Shown piece by piece: positions 1 through 8,633 of a stretch of DNA of 64,000 nucleotides. The translations under genes were made by a program, and so were the position numbers. The DNA comes from Mycobacterium sp. 050128 (lineage in GTDB: Bacteria; Actinomycetota; Actinomycetes; Mycobacteriales; Mycobacteriaceae): the NCBI RefSeq assembly GCF_036409155.1, contig NZ_JAZGLW010000001.1, forward strand, positions 2,418,001-2,482,000, in the 5' to 3' direction. The number at the start of each line of letters is the position of its first letter. The first letter of the stretch is position 1. The notes beneath the pieces are model-generated. The model saw nothing but the letters and a program-made list of their open reading frames with translations, was not told the DNA's origin and did no database searches.

Positions 1-168
1 CAGCGCGGCATCCACCTGGGATCGATCGGTCACGTCGGCGGTGAACGACAGCTCGGCGTCCGACGGCTTCAGATCGACGGTCGCGACGTCCAGACCGTCG
101 GCGCGCAGCCGGCGGGCCACCGCCAGACCAATCCCGGAGCCGCCACCGGTGACCACTGCGGTCTTCAC
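1..168 (-). CDS. Short-chain dehydrogenase/reductase (SDR), N-terminal part only
   Basis: Only the first 56 codons are inside the window; the gene runs off the left edge. Translation from a GTG at 168 begins VKTAVVTGGGSGIGLAVARR, containing the TGxxxGxG dinucleotide-binding motif of classical SDRs. A second strand then carries an acidic residue after the hydrophobic run (VATVDL), which fits an NAD-preferring Rossmann fold. An ATG four bases upstream is out of frame and stops at once, so GTG is the start. The substrate cannot be told from this piece. It is divergent from the CoA-transferase unit and may share its promoter region. Confidence 0.85.
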   Translation of the reverse strand, partial: MKTAVVTGGGSGIGLAVARRLRADGLDVATVDLKPSDAELSFTADVTDRSQVDAAL

Positions 169-446
169 GCCATGGCCCCTGGGCTCAATGCGGCCATCTC
201 AGTCACAAAGAATCTCCTTCGCAATTATGAGAACCTTACTCTCGCAGCGAAGTGGCGTGCAACATGCCGACGAAACGCGCCGCAGCCTGGGCTGAGGCCG
301 GTTACGCGCTTCCCTTGCTGGCCCTGGGGCGCTGGTCAGTGACCTTGTCCCATTCCTATGACTTTCTTGAATTCTCGAGAGTCGAATGTAAGATTCGCCC
401 GGGAAGAGAATGAAATTTTCGTGATCGTCACCACAAGAGGAGCCGA
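169..446. promoter_or_regulatory. Divergent intergenic region with small inverted repeats
   Basis: This non-coding stretch lies between the leftward SDR and the rightward aldehyde dehydrogenase remnant/CoA-transferase unit. It is more AT-rich than its surroundings. It holds an ATTCTCGAGAG block at 371-381 (palindromic TCTCGAGA core), the pair CGAAT/ATTCG at 383-397 with a 5-base spacer, and a GAGAAT at 406-411. A ribosome-binding sequence (AGAGGAG) sits just before the ATG at 447. A promoter and operator function is inferred from position and symmetry only. Confidence 0.4.
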
Positions 447-644
447 ATGCCAGTGCAGGTCACAGTGTCGGACGTCGCGGATACGACAAGCTCAGAGGTA
501 TCCCGCCGACTGTTGATCGATGGCCGGCTCGCCGCGGGTGACAAGACATTCCCCTCGATCAATGCTGCCACCGGGGAGGTCACCGGGCACGCTCCGGACG
601 CCGGCGCCCCCCTTTCCGTCCCGGTGACGGGAGGCAGCAAATGA
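447..644 (+). pseudogene. Truncated aldehyde dehydrogenase N-terminus (65 codons)
   Basis: The peptide contains LLIDGRLAAGDKTFPSINAATG, which resembles the opening strand of NAD-dependent aldehyde dehydrogenases. The similarity ends near residue 50, where a full enzyme would continue for more than 400 residues, so no NAD-binding or catalytic part remains. The start has a good ribosome-binding site (AGAGGAG, 447 ATG), and the stop codon overlaps the ATG of the CoA-transferase (ATGA at 641-644). The remnant therefore probably persists as a translated leader that couples translation of the next gene. Calling it a remnant rather than a new small protein is inference from the similarity. Confidence 0.6.
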
Positions 645-1846
645 GGCCGTTGGAGGGCATTCGGGTGCTGGAAGTCGCCATGTACGGGTTCGTCCCGTCG
701 GCGGGCGCGGTGCTGGCCGAATGGGGCGCAGACGTAGTCAAAGTCGAGCACGCGGTGACGGGCGACCCGCAGCGCGGACTTCGGCAGACCGGCATGCTGC
801 GCGTCGAAGGCGATCCGAATCCCAACATCGAGCACGCCAACCGCGGCAAGCGCAGCATCGGACTCGACATGTCGACTCCCGGGGGCAAGGACGTCCTCTA
901 CGAGTTGGCCCGCCGCTCGGACGTGTTCTTGACGAGCTTCCTGCCCGGTGCCCGGCAGAAGTTCGGCATCGATGTCGACGACATCCGCGCGGTGAACCCG
1001 TCGATCATCTACGCGCGCGGCAGCGCGCTCGGACCACGCGGTGAAGAGGCGACCAAGGGCGGCTACGACATGACCGCCTTCTGGTGCCGCGCCGGAACGG
1101 CAGCCACCATCACCCCGACCGGGATGCCCGGCATGATCGCGCCACCCGGACCTGCCTACGGCGACACGATCTCCGGGACCAACCTCGCCGGCGGCATTGC
1201 CGCCGCACTGCTCAAGCGCGAGCGCACCGGCGAACCCTCCGTCGTCGACGTGTCGCTGCTGGGCAGCGGGCTGTGGTCGATGGGTCACACCGTCGCGTTG
1301 ACCAAGCACCTGAACCAACGACTGGAAGCACCACCGCCCGGTGTGCACGGTGCACCCAACAACCCGTTGGTCGGGCTGTACACGACATCGGACGGCCGCT
1401 ACATCTCCTTTGTGATGATGCAGCCGACGAAATTCTGGGCCGATGTGTGCCGGCATATTGACCTGCCTGAGCTGGCCGATGATCCGCGGTTTGCCACCAT
1501 CGAGCAGATCACCGCGAATACGGCAGAAGCAGTTGAGATCTTGACCAAGGTGATCGCAACCCGCACGCTTGCCGAGTGGAGCGAACGCTTTGCCACGTTG
1601 GCCGGGCCTTGGGCGCCGGTGCAAGACACGCTGCAGGCAGTCGATGACGCCCAGATCCGGGCCAACGAATATGTTGTCCGGGCAGGCGAACTCGAACTGG
1701 TCGCCAACCCGGTCCAGTTCGATCTCACCGCACCGCACACCGGGCCCGCGCCCGGATTCGCCGCGCAAACCGACGAAATACTGCAGGAATTGGGACTCGA
1801 CTGGGACCGCATCATCGAACTCAAAACCGCCGGCGCGGTTACCTGA
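641..1846 (+). CDS. CaiB/BaiF-type (family III) acyl-CoA transferase
   Basis: A 401-residue protein beginning MRPLEGIRVLEVAMYGFVPS, followed by LAEWGADVVKVEH; this N-terminal pattern is typical of class III CoA-transferases and alpha-methylacyl-CoA racemases. The family moves CoA between carboxylic acids or epimerises 2-methylacyl-CoA in the cytoplasm, and length is normal for it. A second member lies at 28041. Its start overlaps the stop of the aldehyde dehydrogenase remnant. The substrate is not evident; location next to an mce operon suggests a lipid or sterol-derived acid, which is inference. Confidence 0.88.
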   Translation: MRPLEGIRVLEVAMYGFVPSAGAVLAEWGADVVKVEHAVTGDPQRGLRQTGMLRVEGDPNPNIEHANRGKRSIGLDMSTPGGKDVLYELARRSDVFLTSFLPGARQKFGIDVDDIRAVNPSIIYARGSALGPRGEEATKGGYDMTAFWCRAGTAATITPTGMPGMIAPPGPAYGDTISGTNLAGGIAAALLKRERTGEPSVVDVSLLGSGLWSMGHTVALTKHLNQRLEAPPPGVHGAPNNPLVGLYTTSDGRYISFVMMQPTKFWADVCRHIDLPELADDPRFATIEQITANTAEAVEILTKVIATRTLAEWSERFATLAGPWAPVQDTLQAVDDAQIRANEYVVRAGELELVANPVQFDLTAPHTGPAPGFAAQTDEILQELGLDWDRIIELKTAGAVT

Positions 1847-2119
1847 GAGTGGAGCTGACTGAGATGTTTGCGCGTTCGATAACGGTTATGCGTTTTTTGC
1901 TCCGCACGGGCGTGGCATGAGTCACAATGACCGGACGCTTTCTCACGCGACGGATCGGAGGACTGGCGTGCGTGCTGGTTACGCCTGTCTCGCCGGCGCT
2001 CAAGGTCGGGTTCCCGCCCCCCGGTGGGCATTTCGGCGCTGGCGTTCAACCGAATTTACCTCAGCCGTTGTGCAACAACAAGACTGTCGGTCTCGTAGCG
2101 TGGGAAGGGACTGACGCGG
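1847..2119. other. Intergenic region upstream of the mce operon
   Basis: These 273 bases separate the CoA-transferase from yrbEA. Short open frames occur here but have no recognisable similarity, no good ribosome-binding site and unlikely composition, so no gene is called. An AT-richer patch at about 1870-1900 could hold the mce promoter, but no convincing -10/-35 pair or operator palindrome was seen. No regulator gene sits directly upstream, unlike mce1 and mce3 of M. tuberculosis. Confidence 0.4.
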
Positions 2120-2938
2120 ATGGCGACTAAGGGCGCTGACCACTGGTCAACGGGATTGCCTGCGCTGAAATTGAAGTGGGACTTCTCGGGTCCCATGCAG
2201 GCGGTCGGGGCGTTATTCGCGATGTCGGCCGACGCGGTGAAGTTCGCGTTCCGCCGGCCGTTCCAGTGGCGGGAGTTTTTGGAGCAGTCGTGGTTTGTCG
2301 CACGGGTGTCGCTGGCTCCGACCTTGCTGGTCGCAATCCCGTTTACCGTCCTCGTCAGCTTCACGCTCAACATCCTGTTGCGGGAACTGGGCGCGGCGGA
2401 TCTATCCGGTGCGGGTGCGGCGTTCGGTGCTGTCACTCAGCTTGGTCCGTTGGTCACGGTTTTGATCGTGGCGGGCGCGGGTGCCACGGCGATGTGTGCG
2501 GACCTGGGATCGCGAACGATTCGCGAAGAAATCGATGCGATGGAAGTGCTGGGCATCAACCCGATTCAGCGGTTGGTCACCCCGCGCATGCTGGCCTCGG
2601 GTTTGGTCGCGTTTCTGCTCAACAGCCTCGTGGTCATCATCGGCGTCCTTGGCGGCTATGTGTTTTCGGTGTTCGTGCAAGACGTCAATCCCGGCGCGTT
2701 CGCCGCGGGTATCACCTTGCTCACCGGCGTACCCGAGGTGGTCATCTCATGCGTCAAGGCAGCCCTTTTCGGCCTCATCGCCGGCCTGGTCGCCTGCTAT
2801 CGAGGCCTGTCGATCACCGGCGGTGGCGCTAAGGCCGTTGGCAACGCGGTGAACGAAACGGTGGTCTATGCCTTCATGTCCCTGTTCGTCGTCAACGTGG
2901 TTGTCACCGCGATCGGCATCAAGATGACGGCGAAGTAG
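2120..2938 (+). CDS. yrbEA: MCE transporter permease, YrbE A type (MlaE family)
   Basis: A 272-residue integral membrane protein and the first gene of the mce operon. It shows the MlaE/YrbE pattern: an N-terminal amphipathic stretch (FRRPFQWREFLEQ), several hydrophobic segments, and the cytoplasmic coupling-loop signature EEIDAMEVLGINPIQRLVTP. YrbE A and B form the inner-membrane permease of Mce lipid importers, powered by an MceG ATPase encoded elsewhere. The sequence is close to the A subunits of known mycobacterial mce loci, but which numbered mce locus this is cannot be decided here. The yrbEB start follows ten bases after the stop. Confidence 0.95.
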   Translation: MATKGADHWSTGLPALKLKWDFSGPMQAVGALFAMSADAVKFAFRRPFQWREFLEQSWFVARVSLAPTLLVAIPFTVLVSFTLNILLRELGAADLSGAGAAFGAVTQLGPLVTVLIVAGAGATAMCADLGSRTIREEIDAMEVLGINPIQRLVTPRMLASGLVAFLLNSLVVIIGVLGGYVFSVFVQDVNPGAFAAGITLLTGVPEVVISCVKAALFGLIAGLVACYRGLSITGGGAKAVGNAVNETVVYAFMSLFVVNVVVTAIGIKMTAK

Positions 2939-2948
2939 GGGCCTGCCG

Positions 2949-3794
2949 ATGGCACTGAGGGCTGCATATCCACGATTGGTCCGCCAATTCGAGAAGCCGG
3001 TCGCCTCGCTGGGCCGGATCGGCGACCACACCCTGTTCTACGGGAAGGCGCTCGCCGGGGTGCCGTTCGCGGCTACCCACTACCGGCGCGAAGTGATCCG
3101 GCTGATCGCCGAGATCAGCATGGGCGCGGGCACTTTGGCGATGATCGGCGGGACCGTCGTGATCGTCGGCTTCCTGACGCTGGCGGCGGGCGGCACGCTG
3201 GCCATTCAGGGGTACACGTCGCTGGGCAATATCGGCATCGAGGCGCTCACGGGCTTCCTGTCCGCATTCATCAATGTGCGCATCGCGGCACCGGTGGTCG
3301 CCGGCATCGGTCTCGCCGCCACCTTCGGTGCCGGGGTGACCGCCCAGCTGGGTGCCATGCGGATCAACGAAGAAATCGATGCGTTGGAGGCCATGGCAAT
3401 TCGGCCGATCGCCTATCTGGTGAGCACCCGGATCATGGCGGGAATGATGGCGATCACGCCGCTGTACAGCGTCGCCGTAATCCTGTCGTTCGTGGCCAGT
3501 CAGTTCACCACGACGTTCTTGCTCGGACAGTCGCAGGGTCTGTACCAGCACTACTTCAACACGTTCCTGAACCCGATTGATCTGTTGTGGTCGTTCCTGC
3601 AGGCCATCCTGATGGCGCTCACCATCCTGCTGATTCACACCTACTACGGCTATTTCGCTTCGGGGGGACCGGCCGGTGTCGGCAACGCGACCGGTAACGC
3701 GGTACGTACCTCGCTCATCGTCGTGGTGTCCGTAACGCTGTTGGTCTCCCTGTCTATTTACGGTGCGAATGGCAATTTCAACCTGTCCGGTTAG
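2949..3794 (+). CDS. yrbEB: MCE transporter permease, YrbE B type (MlaE family)
   Basis: A 281-residue membrane protein paralogous to the preceding YrbE A, with the matching loop EEIDALEAMAIRPIAYLVST and hydrophobic segments of the MlaE fold. It is expected to pair with YrbE A as the heterodimeric permease through which Mce proteins deliver lipids across the plasma membrane. The ATG at 2949 is preceded by a GGGGCC stretch rather than a classic ribosome-binding site. The GTG start of mceA follows nine bases after the stop, behind the strong site TTAGGAGG. Confidence 0.95.
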   Translation: MALRAAYPRLVRQFEKPVASLGRIGDHTLFYGKALAGVPFAATHYRREVIRLIAEISMGAGTLAMIGGTVVIVGFLTLAAGGTLAIQGYTSLGNIGIEALTGFLSAFINVRIAAPVVAGIGLAATFGAGVTAQLGAMRINEEIDALEAMAIRPIAYLVSTRIMAGMMAITPLYSVAVILSFVASQFTTTFLLGQSQGLYQHYFNTFLNPIDLLWSFLQAILMALTILLIHTYYGYFASGGPAGVGNATGNAVRTSLIVVVSVTLLVSLSIYGANGNFNLSG

Positions 3795-3803
3795 GAGGTA
3801 GAC

Positions 3804-5081
3804 GTGACAGACAGATTCGGACCCGGTCCCATAGACCGGTCTGAAGCGGCCAGTAGCGCGTCTCCTGTCGCCGCGTCGCCTGGGCGTCACTTCGGTGCCC
3901 AGTCCTACGTGCGCCCGCTGGCGGGTCTTGCCACCGTGGTCGTCGTCGCCGTCATCTTCGCCTTCGCGGTGGGTCTGTTCCGGGGCTCCTTCACCGAATC
4001 CGTACCGGTGACCGTGATTTCGCAGCGCGCCGGCCTGGTCATGAACCCGGACGCCAAGGTCAAGATGCGCGGCGTGCAGGTGGGTAAGGTCGCCTCGATC
4101 GAATCGCTGCCCAACGGCCAAGCAGCTATTCACTTGGCGATGGATCCGTCGCAGTTGCACTTCATTCCCAGCAACGTGCTGGTCGACATCGCCTCGTCAA
4201 CGGTGTTCGGCGCGAAGTCCGTCCTGCTGGTGGAACCTGCTCAACCCTCGACGCAGCGGCTACACAGCGGCCAGACGCTGCAGGGTCAGCACGTCATGGT
4301 CGAAATCAACACGGTGTTCCAGCAATTGGTGTCGGTGCTCTCCCAGATCGACCCGCCGAAGCTCAACGAATCACTGGGTGCGCTGGCTCAAGCGTTCAGC
4401 GGCCGGGGTGCAAAGCTTGGCCAGGCCCTGACCGACTTGGATTCATTCCTGGCGAGGCTGGAGCCGAGCCTGCCCGCATTCCGTCATGACTTCGCGGTCT
4501 TGCCGGCGGTGTCCAACGCTTATGCCGACGCCGCACCGGACCTGGTGCGGACCGTGTCCAACACGAACCGGATCAGCAAGACGATTGTCGAGGAGCAGCA
4601 CAACCTGGATGCACTGCTGATCAGCGCGATCGGCCTGGCCGACATCGGCAACGACGTGCTGTCGCAGAACCGGCAGCCGCTGACGGATGTGATGCACCTG
4701 CTGGTGCCGACCACCGATCTGCTCAACGAGTACCACGAAGCGCTCACCTGTAGTTTCGGTGGGCTCATACAGATTGGCCACGGTGCGCCGTTGTCGGAAC
4801 CGAGCATCAACATCTCGGCAAGCCTTACGTTGGGTGCCGAACGTTATCGGTATCCGACGAACCTGCCCAAGGTTGCGGCGACGGGCGGCCCGCGGTGCGT
4901 GGGTCTGCCGAAGCTGCCGTTCAATACGAACCCCCCGCAGTTGATCGCCGATACCGGTGCCAACCCCGTCGGGTACGGAAACCAGCAGACGCTGCTCAAC
5001 TCCGACCTTCTCAAACAGCTGTTGTACGGCCCGATCGCCGGTCCGCCACGCAACCCGGCTCAGATCGGACAACCCGGATGA
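3804..5081 (+). CDS. mceA: MCE family protein, A subunit
   Basis: A 425-residue protein starting at GTG 3804 behind AGGAGG. It has a Ser/Ala-rich cytoplasmic head, one membrane segment at about residues 39-59, and an Mce domain at about 66-145 (VTVISQRAGLVMNPDAKVKM, then RGVQVGKVASIE). A long helical region forms the rest. Mce subunits assemble as a hexameric shaft that carries lipids or sterols through the periplasm. The tail is slightly Pro-rich. The stop overlaps the mceB start as ATGA. Confidence 0.94.
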   Translation: MTDRFGPGPIDRSEAASSASPVAASPGRHFGAQSYVRPLAGLATVVVVAVIFAFAVGLFRGSFTESVPVTVISQRAGLVMNPDAKVKMRGVQVGKVASIESLPNGQAAIHLAMDPSQLHFIPSNVLVDIASSTVFGAKSVLLVEPAQPSTQRLHSGQTLQGQHVMVEINTVFQQLVSVLSQIDPPKLNESLGALAQAFSGRGAKLGQALTDLDSFLARLEPSLPAFRHDFAVLPAVSNAYADAAPDLVRTVSNTNRISKTIVEEQHNLDALLISAIGLADIGNDVLSQNRQPLTDVMHLLVPTTDLLNEYHEALTCSFGGLIQIGHGAPLSEPSINISASLTLGAERYRYPTNLPKVAATGGPRCVGLPKLPFNTNPPQLIADTGANPVGYGNQQTLLNSDLLKQLLYGPIAGPPRNPAQIGQPG

Positions 5082-6100
5082 GAATGCGCCCCACGCTGAT
5101 CAGGTTCGGGATCTTTGCGGTCGTGATGTCGATCCTCACCGCTTTCCTGTTCTTCATCTTCGGTCAGTACCGGACCGGTTCGACGAACGGGTATTCGGCG
5201 GTGTTCACCGACGTCTCGCGTCTCAAGCCGGGGCAGTCGGTGCGGGTCGCCGGAATCCGGGTAGGCACGGTCAATAGCGTTTCGCTGCAACCGGACAAGA
5301 AAGTTGTGGTGAAGTTCGACGCCGACCGCAACATCGTCCTCACCGAGGGCACCAGGGCGGCGGTCCGCTATCTCAACCTGGTGGGCGATCGCTACCTCGA
5401 GCTCATCGACGGCCCCGGCTCACCCAAGCTGCTGTCGGCCGGCGGTCAGATTCCCGTCAACCGCACCCAACCGGCGCTTGACCTCGATCTGCTGCTGGGC
5501 GGACTGAAACCCGTTACCCAGGGCCTGAATGCTCGCGACGTCAACGCGCTGACCTCAGCACTGTTGCAGGTCTTCCAGGGCCAAGGCGCGACCCTCGAAT
5601 CGCTGTTCGCCAAGACGACATCGTTCTCAAACGCCTTGGCGGACAACGATCAAACCGTGCAGCAGCTGATCGACAACCTCAACATCGTCGTCGGCACGGT
5701 CTCCAAGGACGGCAAACAGTTCTCCGGCGCGGTCGATCGCCTCGAGCAGCTGATCAGTGGGCTGTCGGATGACCGCAACACCATCGGGTCCGCCATTGAC
5801 GCCCTGGACAGGGGAACCGCCTCGCTGGCCAGCCTGCTGTCCAGCGCGCGGCCGCCGCTGTCGGGCACCATCGCGGAGTTGAATCGGCTGGCTCCGATAC
5901 TCGATGGAGACAAGGACCGCCTCGACGCCGCGATCGCGAAGGCGCCGAACAACTACCGCAAGCTGGTCCGACTCGGCGTAGCCGGCGCCACCATCCCGTA
6001 CTACCTGTGCCAGTTGGAACTCCGCGGGACGGATCTTCAGGGCAAAACGGTGCATGCCAACGTCTTTAGGTCTGATGCGGGAAGGTGCACGGAACCCTAA
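5078..6100 (+). CDS. mceB: MCE family protein, B subunit
   Basis: 340 residues from the ATG at 5078, which overlaps the mceA stop; longer upstream frames would run back into mceA and are rejected. An N-terminal membrane anchor spans about residues 8-28 (RFGIFAVVMSILTAFLFFIF). The Mce domain follows (YSAVFTDVSRLKPGQSVRVA, GIRVGTVNSV), then a helical region and a short Cys-containing C-terminus (YYLCQLELRG). It is one of six subunits expected in the periplasmic lipid channel. The TAA stop shares one base with the ATG of mceC. Confidence 0.94.
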   Translation: MRMRPTLIRFGIFAVVMSILTAFLFFIFGQYRTGSTNGYSAVFTDVSRLKPGQSVRVAGIRVGTVNSVSLQPDKKVVVKFDADRNIVLTEGTRAAVRYLNLVGDRYLELIDGPGSPKLLSAGGQIPVNRTQPALDLDLLLGGLKPVTQGLNARDVNALTSALLQVFQGQGATLESLFAKTTSFSNALADNDQTVQQLIDNLNIVVGTVSKDGKQFSGAVDRLEQLISGLSDDRNTIGSAIDALDRGTASLASLLSSARPPLSGTIAELNRLAPILDGDKDRLDAAIAKAPNNYRKLVRLGVAGATIPYYLCQLELRGTDLQGKTVHANVFRSDAGRCTEP

Positions 6101-7218
6101 TGCTCAAGTATCGCGGAGGTGGCCGGGTAAAGGCCGGATTCATCGGCGTCGTGTTAGCGGTGCTGGTGATCCTGGTGGGCCTGTCGCCCGACCGGTTCAT
6201 TTCATGGGCCACGATGGTCAGGTACCAGGCACTGTTTTCGGAGGCCGGCGGCATTGCCGCGGGCAACCCCGTGATCGTGTCGGGGATGAAGGTCGGCACG
6301 GTGTCGGATGTCTCGCTGCAGCAAGGCGATGCTCTGGTGACGTTCACGACGAAGGGCGACGTCCTCCTCGGCTCGGAGACCACCGCGCATATCCGCACCG
6401 GCTCGCTGCTGGGCGAGCGGATGCTGACATTGGAGTCCGCCGGCAGCGGCACGATGCACCCGCTGACTGTCATTCCCGTCTCGCGCACCTCCTCTCCTTA
6501 TTCGTTGACTGAAGCGGTCAGCGACCTGACTTCGGACACCGCGGGAACCAACACCACCGCGCTCAATCAGTCGTTGGACACTTTGTCGGCGACACTCGAC
6601 CAGCTCGCACCCCAGATGGGGCCGGCCTTCGACGCACTCACCCGGCTATCGCGCACCCTGAACAGTCGCAACAAGAACCTGGGCGAGCTCTTCAAGAGTG
6701 CTGCAGATGTCACCAACGTTCTTTCCGAGCGCAGCCAGCAGGTCAACAAGCTCATCCTCAACTCCGACTCGTTGCTGCAAGTCCTGGTGGCGCGCCGACA
6801 GGAGATCGTGGACTTGCTGGCCAACACGTCGGTGGTGGCCAAGCAGCTGACGGCGTTGGTGCACGACAACGAAGCCACATTGGCGCCGACCCTCGAGAGG
6901 CTGAACAGGGTGCTCGGGGTACTGGAGAAGAACCGCGACAACATCGCCAAAGCGCTGCCGGGGCTGGCCAAATTCCAGATCACGGTCGGTGAGGGCATCG
7001 CCAGCATGTACGCCTACTCGGCGTTCGTCCCGAACTTCCTTGCGCCGCAAAACTTCCAACCGTTCTTCGACTATCTCTGGGGCTTCCGCACCTTCGACAC
7101 CTCTCGCGGTCCCGGCTTCCCTTCGCCGGTACCTCGGTCGCTGGTTCCCTTCCCGTACAACGCAATTCCGATGTGCCCCGGCTGTACATTGGGCGGACGG
7201 GTCGGTGGATCGCAATGA
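6100..7218 (+). CDS. mceC: MCE family protein, C subunit
   Basis: 372 residues from the ATG at 6100. A GTG at 6085 is also in frame, but the ATG overlapping the mceB stop (TAATG) fits the coupling seen throughout the operon. A membrane anchor lies at about residues 11-29, followed by an Mce domain (YQALFSEAGGIAAGNPVIVS, GMKVGTVSDV) and a long helical part. The C-terminus has the usual aromatic segment before a Pro-rich end with two cysteines (PMCPGCTLGG). The stop overlaps the mceD ATG. Confidence 0.93.
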   Translation: MLKYRGGGRVKAGFIGVVLAVLVILVGLSPDRFISWATMVRYQALFSEAGGIAAGNPVIVSGMKVGTVSDVSLQQGDALVTFTTKGDVLLGSETTAHIRTGSLLGERMLTLESAGSGTMHPLTVIPVSRTSSPYSLTEAVSDLTSDTAGTNTTALNQSLDTLSATLDQLAPQMGPAFDALTRLSRTLNSRNKNLGELFKSAADVTNVLSERSQQVNKLILNSDSLLQVLVARRQEIVDLLANTSVVAKQLTALVHDNEATLAPTLERLNRVLGVLEKNRDNIAKALPGLAKFQITVGEGIASMYAYSAFVPNFLAPQNFQPFFDYLWGFRTFDTSRGPGFPSPVPRSLVPFPYNAIPMCPGCTLGGRVGGSQ

Positions 7219-8633
7219 CCATCCCGCGCAGAAGGCTGGCGGCCCTCGCGGCGGTCGCCCTGGTCGTGCTGATCGTTGCCGGCGCGGCCGTGCTCGTCCG
7301 TAGTATGTTCTTCGGGCAGAAGACGATCACCGCCTTTTTCACCACCGCCACCGCGATCTACCCCCACGACGAGGTACGGGTATCGGGTGTCAAAGTCGGT
7401 AACATCGAATCGATTACGCCGCAGGGCACACAGGCGAAGATGACCCTGAAGGTCGATCGCAACGTGCCCATTCCGGCCGATGCGAAGGCGGTAGTCGTCG
7501 CCCCGAATCTGGTGGCCTCCCGCTACGTCCAACTCACACCGGCTTATCGCGATCGCGGGCCGGTCATGCACGACGGGGCGGTCATACCGGTCGAACGGAC
7601 CGCGGTCCCGGTCGAGTGGGACGAAGTCAAAACCCAGTTGATGCGGCTGGCAACGGATTTGGGACCCAAGAGCGGTGTCTCGGGCACCTCAGTAGGCCGG
7701 TTCATCGACAGCGCCGCCAACGCGCTCGACGGTAACGGCGACAAGCTGCGGCAGACGCTCGGTCAGTTGTCCGGGGTCGCCCGGATCCTCGCCAACGGCA
7801 GCGGCAACATCGTCGACATCATCAAGAACCTGCAGACCTTCGTCGGCGCGCTGCGGGACAGCAACATCCAGATCGTGCAGTTCAACGATCGCCTGGCCAC
7901 GCTCACCAGCGTGGTCAACGACAGCAAATCCGATCTCGATGCGGCGCTGACAGATCTGTCGACCGCGGTCGGCGAGGTGCAGCGATTCATCGCCGGCACT
8001 CGCAACCAGACCAGCGAGCAGATTGCCAGGCTGGCCGACGTTACACAGAACCTGGCTGATCACCACATGGCCCTGGAGAACATCTTGCACGGCGCGCCGA
8101 ATTCGCTCGGCAACTTCTTCAATGACTACAACGCCGACACCGGAACCATCGTCGGCGGGTTCGGATTGATGAACTTCGCGAATCCCACCTGGGGCGGACA
8201 GCTGCTGCTGTCGGCCCCGGGCTGCGACCAGATCGGTGCCATCGAGAACGTCACCGCGGTCGAATCGGGCAAGCTGTGCGCCCTGTTCCTCGGTCCGGGA
8301 TTGCGACTGCTCAACTTCAACAACTCGCCACTGCCCATCAACTTCATTCTGCAGAAGTCCATGGACCCGTCCAAGATCCTCTACACCGAACCACGCCTGG
8401 CGCCCGGCGGCGAGGGCCCGAAACCCGGATCGCCGGAGACCCCGCCCGCGGTGTCGGCCTACACCGGCCTGCCGGGTGATCCGGTGGGACCGCCGGGCGC
8501 GGTACCACCGGAGCGGATACCGGGCGCCGCGATGCCGCTGCCGCCCCCACCGTCGACGCCGATGCCGCCGCCGCCACCACCGGCGTCGAATCTGTCGGAC
8601 ATGCTGCTGCCAGCCGAAGGGCCACAACAATGA
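7215..8633 (+). CDS. mceD: MCE family protein, D subunit
   Basis: 472 residues from the ATG at 7215 (ATGA overlap with mceC). A membrane anchor spans about residues 8-27 and is followed by the Mce domain (TAIYPHDEVRVSGVKVGNIE) and a helical domain. The last roughly 70 residues are Pro-rich with runs of prolines, typical of Mce D subunits and possibly spanning the peptidoglycan. The stop overlaps the mceE ATG (ATGA at 8630). As a shaft subunit it is predicted to be anchored in the plasma membrane and extend outward. Confidence 0.93.
   Translation: MTIPRRRLAALAAVALVVLIVAGAAVLVRSMFFGQKTITAFFTTATAIYPHDEVRVSGVKVGNIESITPQGTQAKMTLKVDRNVPIPADAKAVVVAPNLVASRYVQLTPAYRDRGPVMHDGAVIPVERTAVPVEWDEVKTQLMRLATDLGPKSGVSGTSVGRFIDSAANALDGNGDKLRQTLGQLSGVARILANGSGNIVDIIKNLQTFVGALRDSNIQIVQFNDRLATLTSVVNDSKSDLDAALTDLSTAVGEVQRFIAGTRNQTSEQIARLADVTQNLADHHMALENILHGAPNSLGNFFNDYNADTGTIVGGFGLMNFANPTWGGQLLLSAPGCDQIGAIENVTAVESGKLCALFLGPGLRLLNFNNSPLPINFILQKSMDPSKILYTEPRLAPGGEGPKPGSPETPPAVSAYTGLPGDPVGPPGAVPPERIPGAAMPLPPPPSTPMPPPPPPASNLSDMLLPAEGPQQ

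Noticed and set aside
428..1768. Long open frame opposite the CoA-transferase gene
   Set aside because: It is Arg/Gly/His-rich shadow sequence of the clear CoA-transferase in the other strand and resembles no protein family.
1917..2130. Small plus-strand frames before yrbEA
   Set aside because: Two overlapping short frames, no ribosome-binding site, no similarity; more likely leader or promoter DNA.
2919..4160. Long minus-strand frame across yrbEB and mceA
   Set aside because: Composition is typical of antisense frames in GC-rich DNA, and it crosses two well-supported genes.
7689..8630. Minus-strand frame opposite mceD
   Set aside because: Arg/His-rich shadow of mceD with no start signal or family resemblance.
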